Shown here: positions 8,397 through 18,830 of the stretch, in pieces
How positions within the stretch are numbered: the first letter of the stretch is position 1
Layout: every line of letters starts with the position of its first letter
Assembly: GCF_031458255.1 (NCBI RefSeq)
Contig: NZ_JAVDYC010000001.1
Location: 9,162,501-9,226,500 of the forward strand
DNA: 64,000 nt
Reading direction: 5' to 3'
DNA from: Catenuloplanes niger
GTDB taxonomy: Bacteria; Actinomycetota; Actinomycetes; Mycobacteriales; Micromonosporaceae
The notes under the pieces: model-generated
Databases searched by the model: none
Told to the model about the DNA's origin: nothing
What the model saw: only the letters and a program-made list of their open reading frames with translations
Program-made: the position numbers and the translations under genes

Positions 8397-8550
8397 TCTG
8401 CGGCCGCCGCCCGCCGAACCGGCCGCGAACCGGCCGCCGGCCCAGCGGCGGGAGCGACCCGGCTGCTCGACTACGAGGTCACCGCGGACGCGATCGCGCT
8501 CGTCCGAAGAGGCGCCTCGCGCCGGGGGACACACGAGGCACCGGTGCGGC

Positions 8551-8556
8551 TAGGAT
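8551..8556 (+). promoter_or_regulatory. -10 element TAGGAT, leaderless
   Basis: TAGGAT with 6 nt to the ATG at 8563. There is no Shine-Dalgarno-like sequence, which supports a leaderless mRNA. Confidence 0.45.
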
Positions 8557-8562
8557 CGCCGC

Positions 8563-8871
8563 ATGTCCGAAGCGTTCGGCCCAGGTGCTCTCCCGGCGGA
8601 ACTCGTCGGCCGGTTCGTCGACGCGCTCGACGGCACCGACGGGTGGACGGCCGGTGACGACACGTGGGCGCGGGTCGAGGAGATCATCGAGCGGGCCCGC
8701 GTGTCCGCGCTGATCGGTGACGTCGAGGCGTTCGAGTGGACCGTGCGGGACCTGGAGATCGTCGGCGGCCGGCGGGGCGCCGGCCCGGCCCGGGGACGCC
8801 CGCAGCCGGAGCGGATCGCGCACAGCAAGCGGACCCTGAAGCACACGCTGAGACCGGCCCAGGCCCGCTGA
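8563..8871 (+). CDS. Small helical protein resembling CATRA-system-associated proteins
   Basis: 102 residues. The core reads VDALDGTDGWTAGDDTWARV, then an acidic helix, then ALIGDVEAFEWTVRDLEIVG. This layout (short helix ending in a Trp, Trp-containing helix, AxGDxxA helix, ExxG turn) resembles the CATRA-associated small proteins that accompany caspase/TPR conflict systems in actinobacteria. The comparison is from memory and weak. No caspase or TPR effector adjoins it. The next gene, an MFS exporter, starts one base after the stop codon (TGAGATG), so the two are coupled. The C-terminal 30 residues are basic and probably disordered. Confidence 0.5.
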   Translation: MSEAFGPGALPAELVGRFVDALDGTDGWTAGDDTWARVEEIIERARVSALIGDVEAFEWTVRDLEIVGGRRGAGPARGRPQPERIAHSKRTLKHTLRPAQAR

Positions 8872-8872
8872 G

Positions 8873-10126
8873 ATGACCGGCCGCGGCTCCGGTCCGCTCC
8901 GCGAACCGGACTTCCGCCGGTTCTTCGCGGCGACCGTGGCCGGGCAGCTCGCCGACCGGTTCGTGTTCCTGGTGCTGCCGCTGGTGGCGATCGTCTGGCT
9001 GGACGCGGACGAGTTCCGGGTCGGCGCGCTCACGGCCATGACCACGGCCGGGTCGCTGCTGATCGGGCTGCCGGCCGGTGCCTGGCTGGACCGGCGGCGG
9101 AGGCGGCCGGTCATGATCGGCGCGGACGTGCTCCGCGCCGCGCTGCTGCTGGCCGTGCCGCTGGCCTGGTGGGCGGGCCTGCTGACGATCTGGGTGCTGT
9201 TCGCGGTGGCGCTCGGCCACGGCCTGCTGACCGTGCTGTTCGACGTCGGCTACGCCAGCCACCTGCCGAGCGTCACCGGCCGCGACCGGCTGGTGCAGGG
9301 CAATGCCCTGATCGCGGCGGTACGGTCGGCGGTCAGCGTCGGCGGACCCGGCCTGGCCGGCCCGCTGGTCGCCTGGCTGGGCGCGCCGCTGACGCTGATC
9401 GTGAGCGCCGCCGGGCTGCTGCTGTCCGCGCTCGGCCTGCTCCGGATCCGCCGCCCCGAGCCGGTGCCGGCACCGGCGGCCGGCCGGCACCTGCTCCGGG
9501 AGGTCGCGGACGGGCTGCGGTTCGTCCTCCGCCATCCGCTGCTGCGCCCGATGCTGCTGACCGACGGCGTCTTCAGCCTGTTCCTGGTCACGTACCAGAC
9601 GATGCTGCTGGTGTTCCTGGCCCGGCACGCGGGCCTGGGGCCGGGCGGCATCGGCCCGGTGCTGTCCGTGATGGCGGGCGGCGGGCTCGCGGGCGCGCTG
9701 CTGGCCCGGCCGCTGATCGTCCGGTACGGGCCGGGCCCGGTCGTCTGGCTCGCGCCGCTGTGCACGGCACCGGCGGCCGCGCTGATGCCGGCGGCCCGGC
9801 CCGGCTGGCCACTGTGGATCGCGGTGGCCGGGCTGGCGCTGGTCTCGGCGGGCGGCGTGGTCCGGCTGATCGCCCAGACGGGCCTGCAGCAGGCAACCAC
9901 GCCGGAGCGGCTGCTCGGCCGGATGAACGCCACCGTCCGCTTCGTCCAGTGGGGCAGCATGCCGGTCGCGGGCCTGCTCGGCGGCGCACTCGGCGGCCTG
10001 CTCGGCGCACCCGCGGTGCTGTGGATCGGCGCGGCCGGAATGACCGCCGCGTTCCTCCCCGCGCTGCTGTCGCCCCCATTGCGGGCAACCCGCGAGATGC
10101 CGGTCACGGTCGTCGAAACGGCCTGA
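8873..10126 (+). CDS. MFS transporter (EntS/MFS_3 type exporter)
   Basis: 417 residues with twelve hydrophobic segments in two halves. Motif A of the superfamily is present as GAWLDRRRRRPVMIGADVLR (about residues 66-85). The opening LREPDFRRFFAATVAGQLAD and the QGNALIAAVRSAVSVGGPGLAG stretch are typical of the enterobactin-exporter-like MFS_3 family of drug or siderophore effluxers. The substrate cannot be told from sequence. It is coupled to the small protein upstream and followed by a long non-coding repeat region. Confidence 0.88.
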   Translation: MTGRGSGPLREPDFRRFFAATVAGQLADRFVFLVLPLVAIVWLDADEFRVGALTAMTTAGSLLIGLPAGAWLDRRRRRPVMIGADVLRAALLLAVPLAWWAGLLTIWVLFAVALGHGLLTVLFDVGYASHLPSVTGRDRLVQGNALIAAVRSAVSVGGPGLAGPLVAWLGAPLTLIVSAAGLLLSALGLLRIRRPEPVPAPAAGRHLLREVADGLRFVLRHPLLRPMLLTDGVFSLFLVTYQTMLLVFLARHAGLGPGGIGPVLSVMAGGGLAGALLARPLIVRYGPGPVVWLAPLCTAPAAALMPAARPGWPLWIAVAGLALVSAGGVVRLIAQTGLQQATTPERLLGRMNATVRFVQWGSMPVAGLLGGALGGLLGAPAVLWIGAAGMTAAFLPALLSPPLRATREMPVTVVETA

Positions 10127-10190
10127 CCCCGCCCCGCCACCGGCACCACCCACCCGAACGGCGCCGCAGGCCGCCGACGGCGGTTGCGGG

Positions 10191-10487
10191 GGCGCCTGAA
10201 CGCCGTGCGCGGCTCTGTCGCCGTTCCTGCGGGCATTCCCGCCGGACGCCGATAGCGGTGGGGGAGGCGTGATGCCGTGCGCCGTCCGGTTGCCGTTCGC
10301 ACGGCACTTCCGCCGGACGCGGACAGCGGCCGGCGGGGGGCGCGTGGCGTCGTGCGTCGTCCGGTCGCCGTCTCCGCAGGCATCTTGCGCGGGACGCGGA
10401 CAGCGGTGGTGGGGCGCCTGACGCCGTGCACGGTCCTGTCGCCGTCCCTGCGGGCATGCCCGCCGGACGCCGGTAGCGGTGGTGGCG
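10191..10487. repeat. Four imperfect ~74-bp tandem repeats
   Basis: Copies at 10191-10265, 10266-10338, 10339-10412 and 10413-10487 each run from a GGCGYSTGA-like start through GTCGCCGT and GCGGGCAT to GCCGGACGC and AGCGGTGG. A degenerate piece continues to about 10520. Each copy can fold a hairpin around GCGGGCAT; in the fourth the palindrome GCGGGCATGCCCGC is perfect. The period varies between 73 and 75 bp, so no reading frame is preserved. The rest of the 10127-10931 gap shows no convincing gene. Confidence 0.8.
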
Positions 10488-10931
10488 CGGTTCGGCGCCG
10501 GTGTCGCCCGTCGTGGCGGCCCATGAAATGCCGGGGCGCGGCGGGTGACCGGGGCAGGGCTGTCGCGGCAGCAGGTCGCGGTGGTGGGGGCGACCGGCTG
10601 CCGGGTGTGGTGCCGTTGCCGGCGTCTCGGGGAGCCGGTGACTCAGCACGGCGGTGGCCTCACGCACGGGTCGTTCGGAGCCGCGCGGGATCGCGGCCGG
10701 ACCACTGTGGGCGGTGTCGCCTCCGCCGAAAGTCGTAGGGTGGTCGGCGCGCGGATATGGCTGCGGATAGATGTGCGGGACCGGCCCGCGCCGCGATGAT
10801 CGCCGCGTGATGTCTTCGCGGAGCCGGTCAACACGCGTGCGGCGGTCGTCCGGCCGGCGGTGTGCGGCGCTGTCGCCGGCCGGCGGGCGGTGCCGGTCGT
10901 GACCCGGACGGCGGCGGTCCGCCCGACGGCG

Positions 10932-12467
10932 ATGCCGAGCCCGGTGCGCGCGCTCGACCGTTTCCGGCGGGCCCGCCCGGTCGCGTGGCGGACGGCCGGA
11001 TACGCGATCTCCGCCGGGTTCGCCGGTGGCGTCGGCGCGTTCGCCGGCCAGGAGGTGCAGGCGTCCTGGGGCCGCTGGGCCGCCGGCGGATACGTGCTGG
11101 CCACGCTGGTCACGCTGCTGTGGCGGCACCCCGCGGCCCGGTCCACGGCCACGCTGACCGCGCTGCTCGGCGCGGTCGTGGCGCCGCTGGTGTGGATGGT
11201 GACCGGCGGCCGGGGCAAGTCGACCGTCGGGATGGGCCCGCTGACCGTCGTCAAGCGGGCCGGCCGGCTGCTGGTCGAGTCCGGCAGCCCGTACCTGCCG
11301 GTGGCCGAGCTGACCGGGCCGGAGTCGCTGAACCCGTACGGCCCGCCACTCGCGGTCTTCGGGCTGCCGCACGCGCTGGGCCTGGACGGCTGGGCGGGCA
11401 ACCCGCGCACCTGGTTCGTGCTCAGCGCGGCCCTGCTCGGCTACGCGGCGCTGCGCCTGGTCCGGGCCGTCCGCCCGATGTGGACGCTGGCGGCCGCGTT
11501 CGCGTCACCCGTGCTGGCGCTGCCGGTCGTCCTGGGCAGCACCGACCTGCCGGTCCTCGGCCTGCTCGTGCTCGGCGTCGCGCTGCTGACCGGCGTCTCA
11601 CACGCCGGCGCTTCGCACGCCCGTGCTCCGCACGCCGGCGCTTCGCACGCCCGTGCTCCGCAGGCCGGCGGCTCGCACGCCCGTGCTCCGCACCCCGGCG
11701 CTTCGCACGCCGACCGGGCGGCCGGGATGGACGCCTCGCACCTCGGCGGCATGAGCGGCTCGCGGGCCGGTGACGTGGATGGTCTGCGGGCCGGGCCGGT
11801 GGGCGTGGTGCTCGCGGGTGCGGCGCTGGGGGTGGCGTGCGCGATGAAGGCGACCGCCCTGCCCGCCCTGCTCGTGCTGCTGCCGATGCTGTTGGCCCGG
11901 GGCGGCCGGCGCCCGGTCCGCTGGTTCGCCGTCTCGGGCGTGCTCGCGGCGCTCGGCGCGGCCGCCGTCACCGCTCCCGCGATGCTGGCCGGCGTGCGCG
12001 ACCTGGTGCACAACATGATCATGTTCCCGCTGCGGCTGACGTCGCAGCAGACCACCGCGGCCAGCCCGATGCCCGGGCAGGTGGTGGCGACGGACGGCTC
12101 CGGCGGCAAGCTGCTGATGATCGGCCTGTTGGCGGCGGCGCTGGTCGGGGTCTGCGCCCACCTGTGGCGCCGACCCCCACGTGACCTTCCCGCGGCCGTC
12201 CTGCGGATGACCGTGATCTGGTCCCTGATCTTCACGCTCGCCCCGTCGACCCGGTTCGGCTACTTCGTCTACCCACTGCTGATGCTCGGCCTGCGCAACG
12301 TCCTCCGAGACGGAGACCGAGACGCGGACCGAAACGCAGACCGAGACGCGGAGCGAGACGCGGACCGAAACGCGGAGCGAGACAGCAACAGCGGCCGGGG
12401 CTCACCGCGGGAGCACGGCGAGCCCCGGCCGGGTCAGGCGACGTCGATCGCGTCGACCTCGGCGTAG
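10932..12467 (+). CDS. Multi-pass membrane protein, GT87/DUF2029-like glycosyltransferase
   Basis: 511 residues from ATG 10932 (an upstream start at 10860 would add a basic extension). About nine hydrophobic segments alternate with loops. The loop after the second or third segment carries SGSPYLPVAELTGPESLNPY, typical of polyprenol-phosphate-mannose-dependent GT87 mannosyltransferases, which add sugars outside the membrane. Two low-complexity insertions stand out: a His/Ala/Arg-rich loop from 30-bp repeats (11601-11714) and a charged tail made of RDAD/RNAE units from 12-bp repeats (12318-12389). The tail runs through the terminator hairpin and overlaps the convergent gene by 34 bp, so the C-terminus may be a recent extension. 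Confidence 0.7.
   Translation: MPSPVRALDRFRRARPVAWRTAGYAISAGFAGGVGAFAGQEVQASWGRWAAGGYVLATLVTLLWRHPAARSTATLTALLGAVVAPLVWMVTGGRGKSTVGMGPLTVVKRAGRLLVESGSPYLPVAELTGPESLNPYGPPLAVFGLPHALGLDGWAGNPRTWFVLSAALLGYAALRLVRAVRPMWTLAAAFASPVLALPVVLGSTDLPVLGLLVLGVALLTGVSHAGASHARAPHAGASHARAPQAGGSHARAPHPGASHADRAAGMDASHLGGMSGSRAGDVDGLRAGPVGVVLAGAALGVACAMKATALPALLVLLPMLLARGGRRPVRWFAVSGVLAALGAAAVTAPAMLAGVRDLVHNMIMFPLRLTSQQTTAASPMPGQVVATDGSGGKLLMIGLLAAALVGVCAHLWRRPPRDLPAAVLRMTVIWSLIFTLAPSTRFGYFVYPLLMLGLRNVLRDGDRDADRNADRDAERDADRNAERDSNSGRGSPREHGEPRPGQATSIASTSA
11601..11714. repeat. 30-bp in-frame tandem repeat inside the membrane protein gene
   Basis: 3.8 copies of a 30-bp unit beginning CACGCCGGCG. The first two copies are identical. 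They encode HAGASHARAP repeated, in a loop between membrane segments. The unit is a multiple of three, so expansion keeps the frame. Confidence 0.85.
12318..12389. repeat. 12-bp in-frame tandem repeat at the 3' end of the gene
   Basis: Six units of CGARACGCRGAS (the last is degenerate) encode RDAD, RNAD, RDAE, RDAD, RNAE and RDSN. It lies directly before the terminator hairpin. Confidence 0.85.
12393..12430. terminator. Terminator hairpin between convergent genes
   Basis: An 11-bp perfect stem (GGCCGGGGCTC and its complement) with a 16-nt loop. It sits inside the last codons of the rightward membrane protein gene and just past the stop codon of the leftward GH43-like gene (12434), so it can serve the leftward transcript's partner as well as its own. 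Confidence 0.65.
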
Positions 12468-13810
12468 TTCGCGCCCTTGCCGTACGAGACGGTGTTGTCG
12501 CCGGCCCGCAGCGTCACGTCCCGCTCCGTCACCTGCCAGTTGTCCCACCCGGTGACCGGGTAGTCCACGGTTCCGGCCGCCGCGCCGTTGACGGTCAGCG
12601 TGTGACTCGCCGCCCCGGCGTCGGAACCGTTCGCGAAGCGGGTGTACAGCCGGTACGTGCCGGCCCGCGGCACGTGCACGGTGAACGTGACCCGGCTGTC
12701 CGCGAAGTCGATGCCGCCGACCACCGCGCCGTTGCTGGCGCCGCCTGCCGCGTACCGGGCGTTGGCGCGCGCGAAGTCCGCGTCCTCGGCCTCGTACCTG
12801 ATCTTGGCGCCCTCGACGATCGGCCGGCTGCCCTGCCAGTCGAGCCGCTGCGAGTACATGGCCCGGTAGGTGAAGTCCGCGTTCCAGCCGTGGAAGACGA
12901 TCCGGTCCCGGCCGTCCGGGCCGGTCACCACGTCCTGGCCGCCCGGTCCGCGCACCGACCCGGCGAACGCGTCCGTGGTCATCAGCGGCGTGGCCGCCTT
13001 GGTGTACGGCCCGCGCAGGCTCGTCGAGGTGGCGTAGCTGCTCACGTAGCTGCCGTTGCCGAAGAAGTTCGCGGAGTAGAACAACACGTACGTCCCGCCG
13101 CGCTTCCACAGCGTCGGCGCCTCCACCAACGTACCCTCGAACGGCTTGTTCTGTTTGATCAGCTGGGTCTCGGTGCCGGTGCGGCGCAGCCCGTCCGCGC
13201 TGACCTGCTGCAGGCGCAGCCAGGTGTCCTGCGCGCAGCAGTTGCCGTCGTTCTTCCACAGGATGTAGCGGCGCCCGTTCTCGGTGTACGACGACGCGTC
13301 GATCGCGCCGCCGATCTCCGGCGTGCAGACCAGTGCGGTGTCCCGGGGGACGAACGGGCCGCCGGGCGCGGTCGCGGTGGCCGCACCGATGCACTGCTTG
13401 CCGGAGGCGCGGTCGTGCGCCGTGTACCACATGACGAAGCTGCGCGGGCCGGTGGCGAACACCTCCGGCGCCCAGACGCCGTGGTCGCCGGAGCCGCCGG
13501 GTGGGAACGACCAGTCCGGGTCCGCCCAGGCGCCGAGCGTGGGGAGCGCGTCGGTGCCCTGCACGGTCCAGGTCACCAGGTCGGTGGAGGTGGCCCACTT
13601 GATGTTCCGGCCGTCGCTGTTGGTGGCGTAGGCGTAGTAGGTCCGGCCGACCTTCATCACGTCCGGGTCGGCGAAGTTCTGGTCGATGACCGGCCCGGAC
13701 GCGACCGCGACCGCCGGGGCGGCCGTGGCCGTGAGCAGGCCCACGGTCATGAGCAGGGCGGTGGCGGCCGCGATCGCGCGTCGCCGTGGTGCATCAGCAC
13801 GCATAGTCAC
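12434..13810 (-). CDS. Secreted GH43-like glycosidase with C-terminal CBM35/CBM6-type module
   Basis: 458 residues. A signal peptide of about 38 residues (RRRAIAAATALLMTVGLLTA) precedes a five-bladed beta-propeller of the glycoside hydrolase 43 type: DQNFADPDVMKVGRTYYAYA supplies the catalytic base Asp region, GVWAPEVF is the family's WAPDV-like motif, and EIGGAIDASSYTENGRRYIL and FEGTLVEAPTLWKRGGTYVL hold the later acidic residues. A C-terminal carbohydrate-binding module (about 330-458; EAEDADFARANARY, GGASNGAVVGGIDF, GDNTVSYGKGANYAEVDAID) follows. Likely an arabinofuranosidase/xylosidase-type enzyme acting on plant polysaccharide outside the cell. Start ATG 13810, or 13804 one or two codons later. 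Confidence 0.85.
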   Translation of the reverse strand: MTMRADAPRRRAIAAATALLMTVGLLTATAAPAVAVASGPVIDQNFADPDVMKVGRTYYAYATNSDGRNIKWATSTDLVTWTVQGTDALPTLGAWADPDWSFPPGGSGDHGVWAPEVFATGPRSFVMWYTAHDRASGKQCIGAATATAPGGPFVPRDTALVCTPEIGGAIDASSYTENGRRYILWKNDGNCCAQDTWLRLQQVSADGLRRTGTETQLIKQNKPFEGTLVEAPTLWKRGGTYVLFYSANFFGNGSYVSSYATSTSLRGPYTKAATPLMTTDAFAGSVRGPGGQDVVTGPDGRDRIVFHGWNADFTYRAMYSQRLDWQGSRPIVEGAKIRYEAEDADFARANARYAAGGASNGAVVGGIDFADSRVTFTVHVPRAGTYRLYTRFANGSDAGAASHTLTVNGAAAGTVDYPVTGWDNWQVTERDVTLRAGDNTVSYGKGANYAEVDAIDVA

Positions 13811-13862
13811 TCCACAGGGGTCGGTCGGTGGGGTTTCAACTTCGATCGATACCGGCGTTCTG

Positions 13863-15569
<1,707 letters not shown>

Positions 15570-15629
15570 GTGGGCGGACGGTGACGGTGTGCGGGTGGGC
15601 GGACGGTGACGGTGTGCGGGTGGGTGGCG
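15570..15629. repeat. 25-bp direct repeat, two perfect copies plus remnant
   Basis: Two identical 25-bp units starting GTGGGCGGACGGTGACGG occur at 15570-15594 and 15595-15619, followed by a partial third. They lie immediately downstream of the histidine kinase stop codon. Confidence 0.8.
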
Positions 15630-16853
15630 TCAGGCGAGCGGCAGGCGGACGGTGAACGTGGCGCCCTCGCCCGGTCGGCCGGCGGCCCGGACCGTGCCGC
15701 CGTGCTTCTCGACGACCTCGCGGACCAGCGCGAGCCCGATCCCGAACCCGGGGCGGGTGGACGTGCCGCGGTGGAAGCGGTGGAAGAGCCGCTCGGTGTC
15801 CGCCGGTGCGAGGCCCTGCCCGGTGTCCGCCACCTCCAGCACCGCGGTGCCGCCGGACGTGGTGGCGCGCACCAGGACCGTACCCCCGGGCGGGGTGTGC
15901 GCTAGCGCGTTGCCGACCAGTTCGCTCACCACCCGGCGCAGCGCGGACGGGATGCCCGGCACGGCCAGCGGCGCCGCCACGCCGTCCGCGACCAGCGTGA
16001 TCCCGCGGGCGGCCGCGCGTTCCGCGTCCTGCGAGACCGCGTCGCGGGCGAGCGCGGCCAGGTCGATCCGGGACGCGGTCGCCAGCCGGTCGTCCGCGCC
16101 GAGCCGGGCGGACAGCAGCAGGTCGTCGACGATCTCGCCGAGCAGCCGGGTGTTGCCGATCAACCGGTCCAGGTCGGTGCGGTGCTCCGGCGGCAGCGCG
16201 GGCCGGCGGGCCATCAGCTGGGCGCGGGTGTGCACCCGGGCGATCGGCGTGCGCAGCTCGTGGCTGGCGTCCGCGACGAACCGGCGCTGCCGGCTGAGCG
16301 CGTCGGCCAGCGGCGCCACCGACCGGCCGCCGACGAACAGGCCGGTGAGCACCGCGGTGACCAGGCCGATCGACTCGGCGACGCCGAGCGCGCGGAGCAG
16401 CAGGCGGCGGTCCGCGAGCTGGTACCGGGTGTCGAACACGGCCTGGACCGTGTCCGCGCCGCGGCGTTCGGTGAGCACCACGTAGACCGTGCCGTTGCGG
16501 GCGACCGTGACCTCCTGCGCACGGCCGGACCCGGCGACCGCGTCGAGCGCGTCGCGGAGCGGGAACCCCGGCGGGGGCGGTACGGCGCCGGTGTCCAGCG
16601 CGCCGCCGGAGAGCAGGATCAGCCAGGTGCAGCCGGGTGGCCCGCTCGGCACGCCGTGTTGCGCGTTCCAGTGCAGCTCGCGGCGGATCTGCACGTGCTG
16701 CCCCTGCACGAGCAGCGCGTAGGAGACGCCGCCGACCAGCGCGACCAGGCCGGCGACGACGAGCCCGGCGAGCAGCCCGATCTGCCGGCGGGCCCGGCTG
16801 ACGGCCCGGCGTTCGGCAACGGTCCAGCCGTCCCGCCGGACCGGGACGCTCAC
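15630..16853 (-). CDS. Sensor histidine kinase
   Basis: 407 residues. Two membrane helices (about 24-48 and 163-185) flank an extracytoplasmic domain of about 115 residues. A dimerisation domain with H-box RRFVADASHELRTPIARVHT follows (phospho-acceptor His in SHELRTP). The ATPase domain has N-box ELVGNALAHTPPGG, G1 DTGQGLAPAD and G2 PGFGIGLALV. No clear HAMP domain is seen. Its start overlaps the response regulator stop codon (ATGA). It is the last gene of the leftward arm of the ammonia-lyase cluster, so it may regulate or be regulated with it. Confidence 0.9.
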   Translation of the reverse strand: MSVPVRRDGWTVAERRAVSRARRQIGLLAGLVVAGLVALVGGVSYALLVQGQHVQIRRELHWNAQHGVPSGPPGCTWLILLSGGALDTGAVPPPPGFPLRDALDAVAGSGRAQEVTVARNGTVYVVLTERRGADTVQAVFDTRYQLADRRLLLRALGVAESIGLVTAVLTGLFVGGRSVAPLADALSRQRRFVADASHELRTPIARVHTRAQLMARRPALPPEHRTDLDRLIGNTRLLGEIVDDLLLSARLGADDRLATASRIDLAALARDAVSQDAERAAARGITLVADGVAAPLAVPGIPSALRRVVSELVGNALAHTPPGGTVLVRATTSGGTAVLEVADTGQGLAPADTERLFHRFHRGTSTRPGFGIGLALVREVVEKHGGTVRAAGRPGEGATFTVRLPLA

Positions 16854-17509
16854 AGCTCACCGAGCCGGTAGCCGAGCCCGTGCACGGTGCGGATCGCGGC
16901 CCGGCCGAGCTTGCGGCGCAGGTAGTAGACGTACGTGTCCACGATGGACGGCGCGGGCGCCTCGTCGAAGACCCGGCGGCGCAGCTCCGCGCGGGAGTGC
17001 ACGGTGGACGGCCGGGCCGCCAGGATGCGCAGCAGTTCGAACTCGCGCGCGGACAGCGGCACCCGGTCGCCGCTGGGCAGCACCGCGTCGCGCAGCGCCA
17101 GGTCGAGCAGGCCGCCGCCGATCCGCAGCGCCTCCGTGGCGTCCGCGGCGCGCCGGCACAGCGCGCGCAGCCGGGCACTCAGCTCGTCCAGGTCGAACGG
17201 CTTCGGCAGGTAGTCGTCGGCGCCGGAGTCGAGCCCGGCGATCCGGTCGTCGACCGCGCCGAGCGCCGTGAGCATCAGGGCTCTGGCCGGCACGGCCCGG
17301 GACCGCAGCCGGACGAGCAGGTCCAGCCCGTCGATCGCGGGCAGGCAGCGGTCGATGACCATCACGTCGTACGGCCGGCTGAGCCCGAGATGCAGGCCGC
17401 GATGCCCGTCCGAGGCGTGGTCGACGAGGTATCCCTCGCCGGCCAGCGCCTCGGTCAGGGTGCCGGAGAGATCGGCGTCATCCTCGACCAGCAACAGGCG
17501 GTGCGGCAT
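16850..17509 (-). CDS. OmpR-type response regulator
   Basis: 219 residues: a receiver domain with acidic pair EDD near residues 8-10, phospho-acceptor Asp in VMVIDRCLPAIDGLDLL, Thr in ALMLTALGAVDDR and Lys in DDYLPKPFDLDEL; then a winged-helix DNA-binding domain with LSAREFELLRILAARP, VDTYVYYLRRKLG and GLGYRLGEL. I chose ATG 17509 because a longer start would add a non-family, AT-rich leader. It partners the overlapping kinase. The 49-bp gap to the antiporter stop is unusually AT-rich and may hold a separate promoter. Confidence 0.9.
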   Translation of the reverse strand: MPHRLLLVEDDADLSGTLTEALAGEGYLVDHASDGHRGLHLGLSRPYDVMVIDRCLPAIDGLDLLVRLRSRAVPARALMLTALGAVDDRIAGLDSGADDYLPKPFDLDELSARLRALCRRAADATEALRIGGGLLDLALRDAVLPSGDRVPLSAREFELLRILAARPSTVHSRAELRRRVFDEAPAPSIVDTYVYYLRRKLGRAAIRTVHGLGYRLGEL

Positions 17510-17558
17510 GCGAAGAGAATGGCACAATTCAATCAGGCAATGACAGTGGTAAATGTCT

Positions 17559-18830
17559 CTAGCTTCGGAGGGAACCAACAACGGGTGCCGGCGAAACCGG
17601 GATCGCCCGTCCCGCCTCGCGCCGCTCGATCCAGGACAGCAGCGGCGTCGTCATCAGCGTGGTCACCAGCGCGACCAGCACCAGCGCGGTGAACAGCGCC
17701 GGGCCGACGATCCCGGCCTCCAGTCCCACGTTCAGCGCGATCAGCTGCATCAGGCCGCGCGCGTTCATCAGCGTGCCGACGCGCAGCGCGACCGGCTGCG
17801 GCTCGCCGCGCAGCCGGGCCGCGGCCCAGCAGCCGCCGAACTTGCCGGCCACCGCGACCGCCACGCAGGCCAGCGCGAACAGCAGCACGACCGGGTCGGA
17901 CAGCAGCGCGAACTCGGTGCGCAGCCCGGAGAACGTGAAGAACAGCGGCAGGAACACGATCTGGCAGATCGGGTTGAGCGTGTTCACCACGCTCTCGGTC
18001 CGCTCGGTGCGCGGCATGACGGCGCCGACCGAGAACGCGCCGAACACCGCGTAGAGGCCGATCTCGTCCGTGTACCAGGCGATCAGGAACAGCAGCGCGA
18101 CCGTGCCGAGCAGCCGCCCGGAGTCGCCGATCCGGTCGCCGGTCATCAGCAGCCGGGCGGCCGGGCGGGCGCCGTACCGGATCAGGACGCCGAAGAACGC
18201 GGCGCCGCCGATCGTGACCAGCGCGGGCAGCACGGCACCGGACGCGACCGCGAGCACGCAGGCGAGCAGCAGCCAGGCGACCCCGTCGTCGATCGCGCCG
18301 GCGGCCAGCGAGACCGCGCCGTGCCGGGTGCCGGCGTGCCCCTTCTCCGTGATGATCCGCGCCATCATCGGGAACGCGGTGATGGCCAGCGCCACGCCCA
18401 CGAACGCGGCGGACACGCCGATCGGGACGCCGTCCTCGAGCACCGCGACGCGGTCGCCGGTGAGCAGCACCAACAGCACGCCGAGCGCGAGCGGCACGGC
18501 CACCCCGGCGGCGGAGACCGCGCCCGCGGTGCCGGCCAGCCCGTGGATGCGGTGCGAGCGGAACGCGTACCCGGCCTGGAACATGAAGATGACCAGGCCG
18601 ACCTGCCCGATCACGTACAGCACCGGGTAGAGGTCGGGCGGGAACAGCGCGGCCTGCACGTCCGGCAGGAACAGGCCGAGCAGCGACGGGCCGAGCAGCA
18701 CCCCGGCCAGCATCTCGCTGACCACGGCCGGCTGACCGGCCCGGCCGAGCAGCCACGAGACTCCCCGGCAGAAGAGCAGGATGACGGCGACCGCGACGAA
18801 GAACCGCGGCGCCAGGTCGACGGGACTCAC
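17559..18830 (-). CDS. Cation/proton antiporter of the CPA2 family
   Basis: 423 residues with about twelve membrane helices. Family features include the GRAGQPAVVSEMLAGVLLGP opening, DGVAWLLLA in the middle (the Asp expected for ion binding) and the late MNARGLMQLIALNVGLEAGI motif typical of Na+(K+)/H+ antiporters. There is no C-terminal nucleotide-binding (TrkA) domain. The GTG at 18830 overlaps the P450 stop codon and its ribosome site (AAGGGGAGG) lies inside the P450's last codons, so it is coupled to the cluster. Its role could be pH or ion homeostasis, or export coupled to the pathway. Confidence 0.88.
   Translation of the reverse strand: MSPVDLAPRFFVAVAVILLFCRGVSWLLGRAGQPAVVSEMLAGVLLGPSLLGLFLPDVQAALFPPDLYPVLYVIGQVGLVIFMFQAGYAFRSHRIHGLAGTAGAVSAAGVAVPLALGVLLVLLTGDRVAVLEDGVPIGVSAAFVGVALAITAFPMMARIITEKGHAGTRHGAVSLAAGAIDDGVAWLLLACVLAVASGAVLPALVTIGGAAFFGVLIRYGARPAARLLMTGDRIGDSGRLLGTVALLFLIAWYTDEIGLYAVFGAFSVGAVMPRTERTESVVNTLNPICQIVFLPLFFTFSGLRTEFALLSDPVVLLFALACVAVAVAGKFGGCWAAARLRGEPQPVALRVGTLMNARGLMQLIALNVGLEAGIVGPALFTALVLVALVTTLMTTPLLSWIERREAGRAIPVSPAPVVGSLRS

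Noticed and set aside
10191-10487. CRISPR array
   Set aside because: Repeats are imperfect, of 73-75 bp and without unique spacers; no cas genes.
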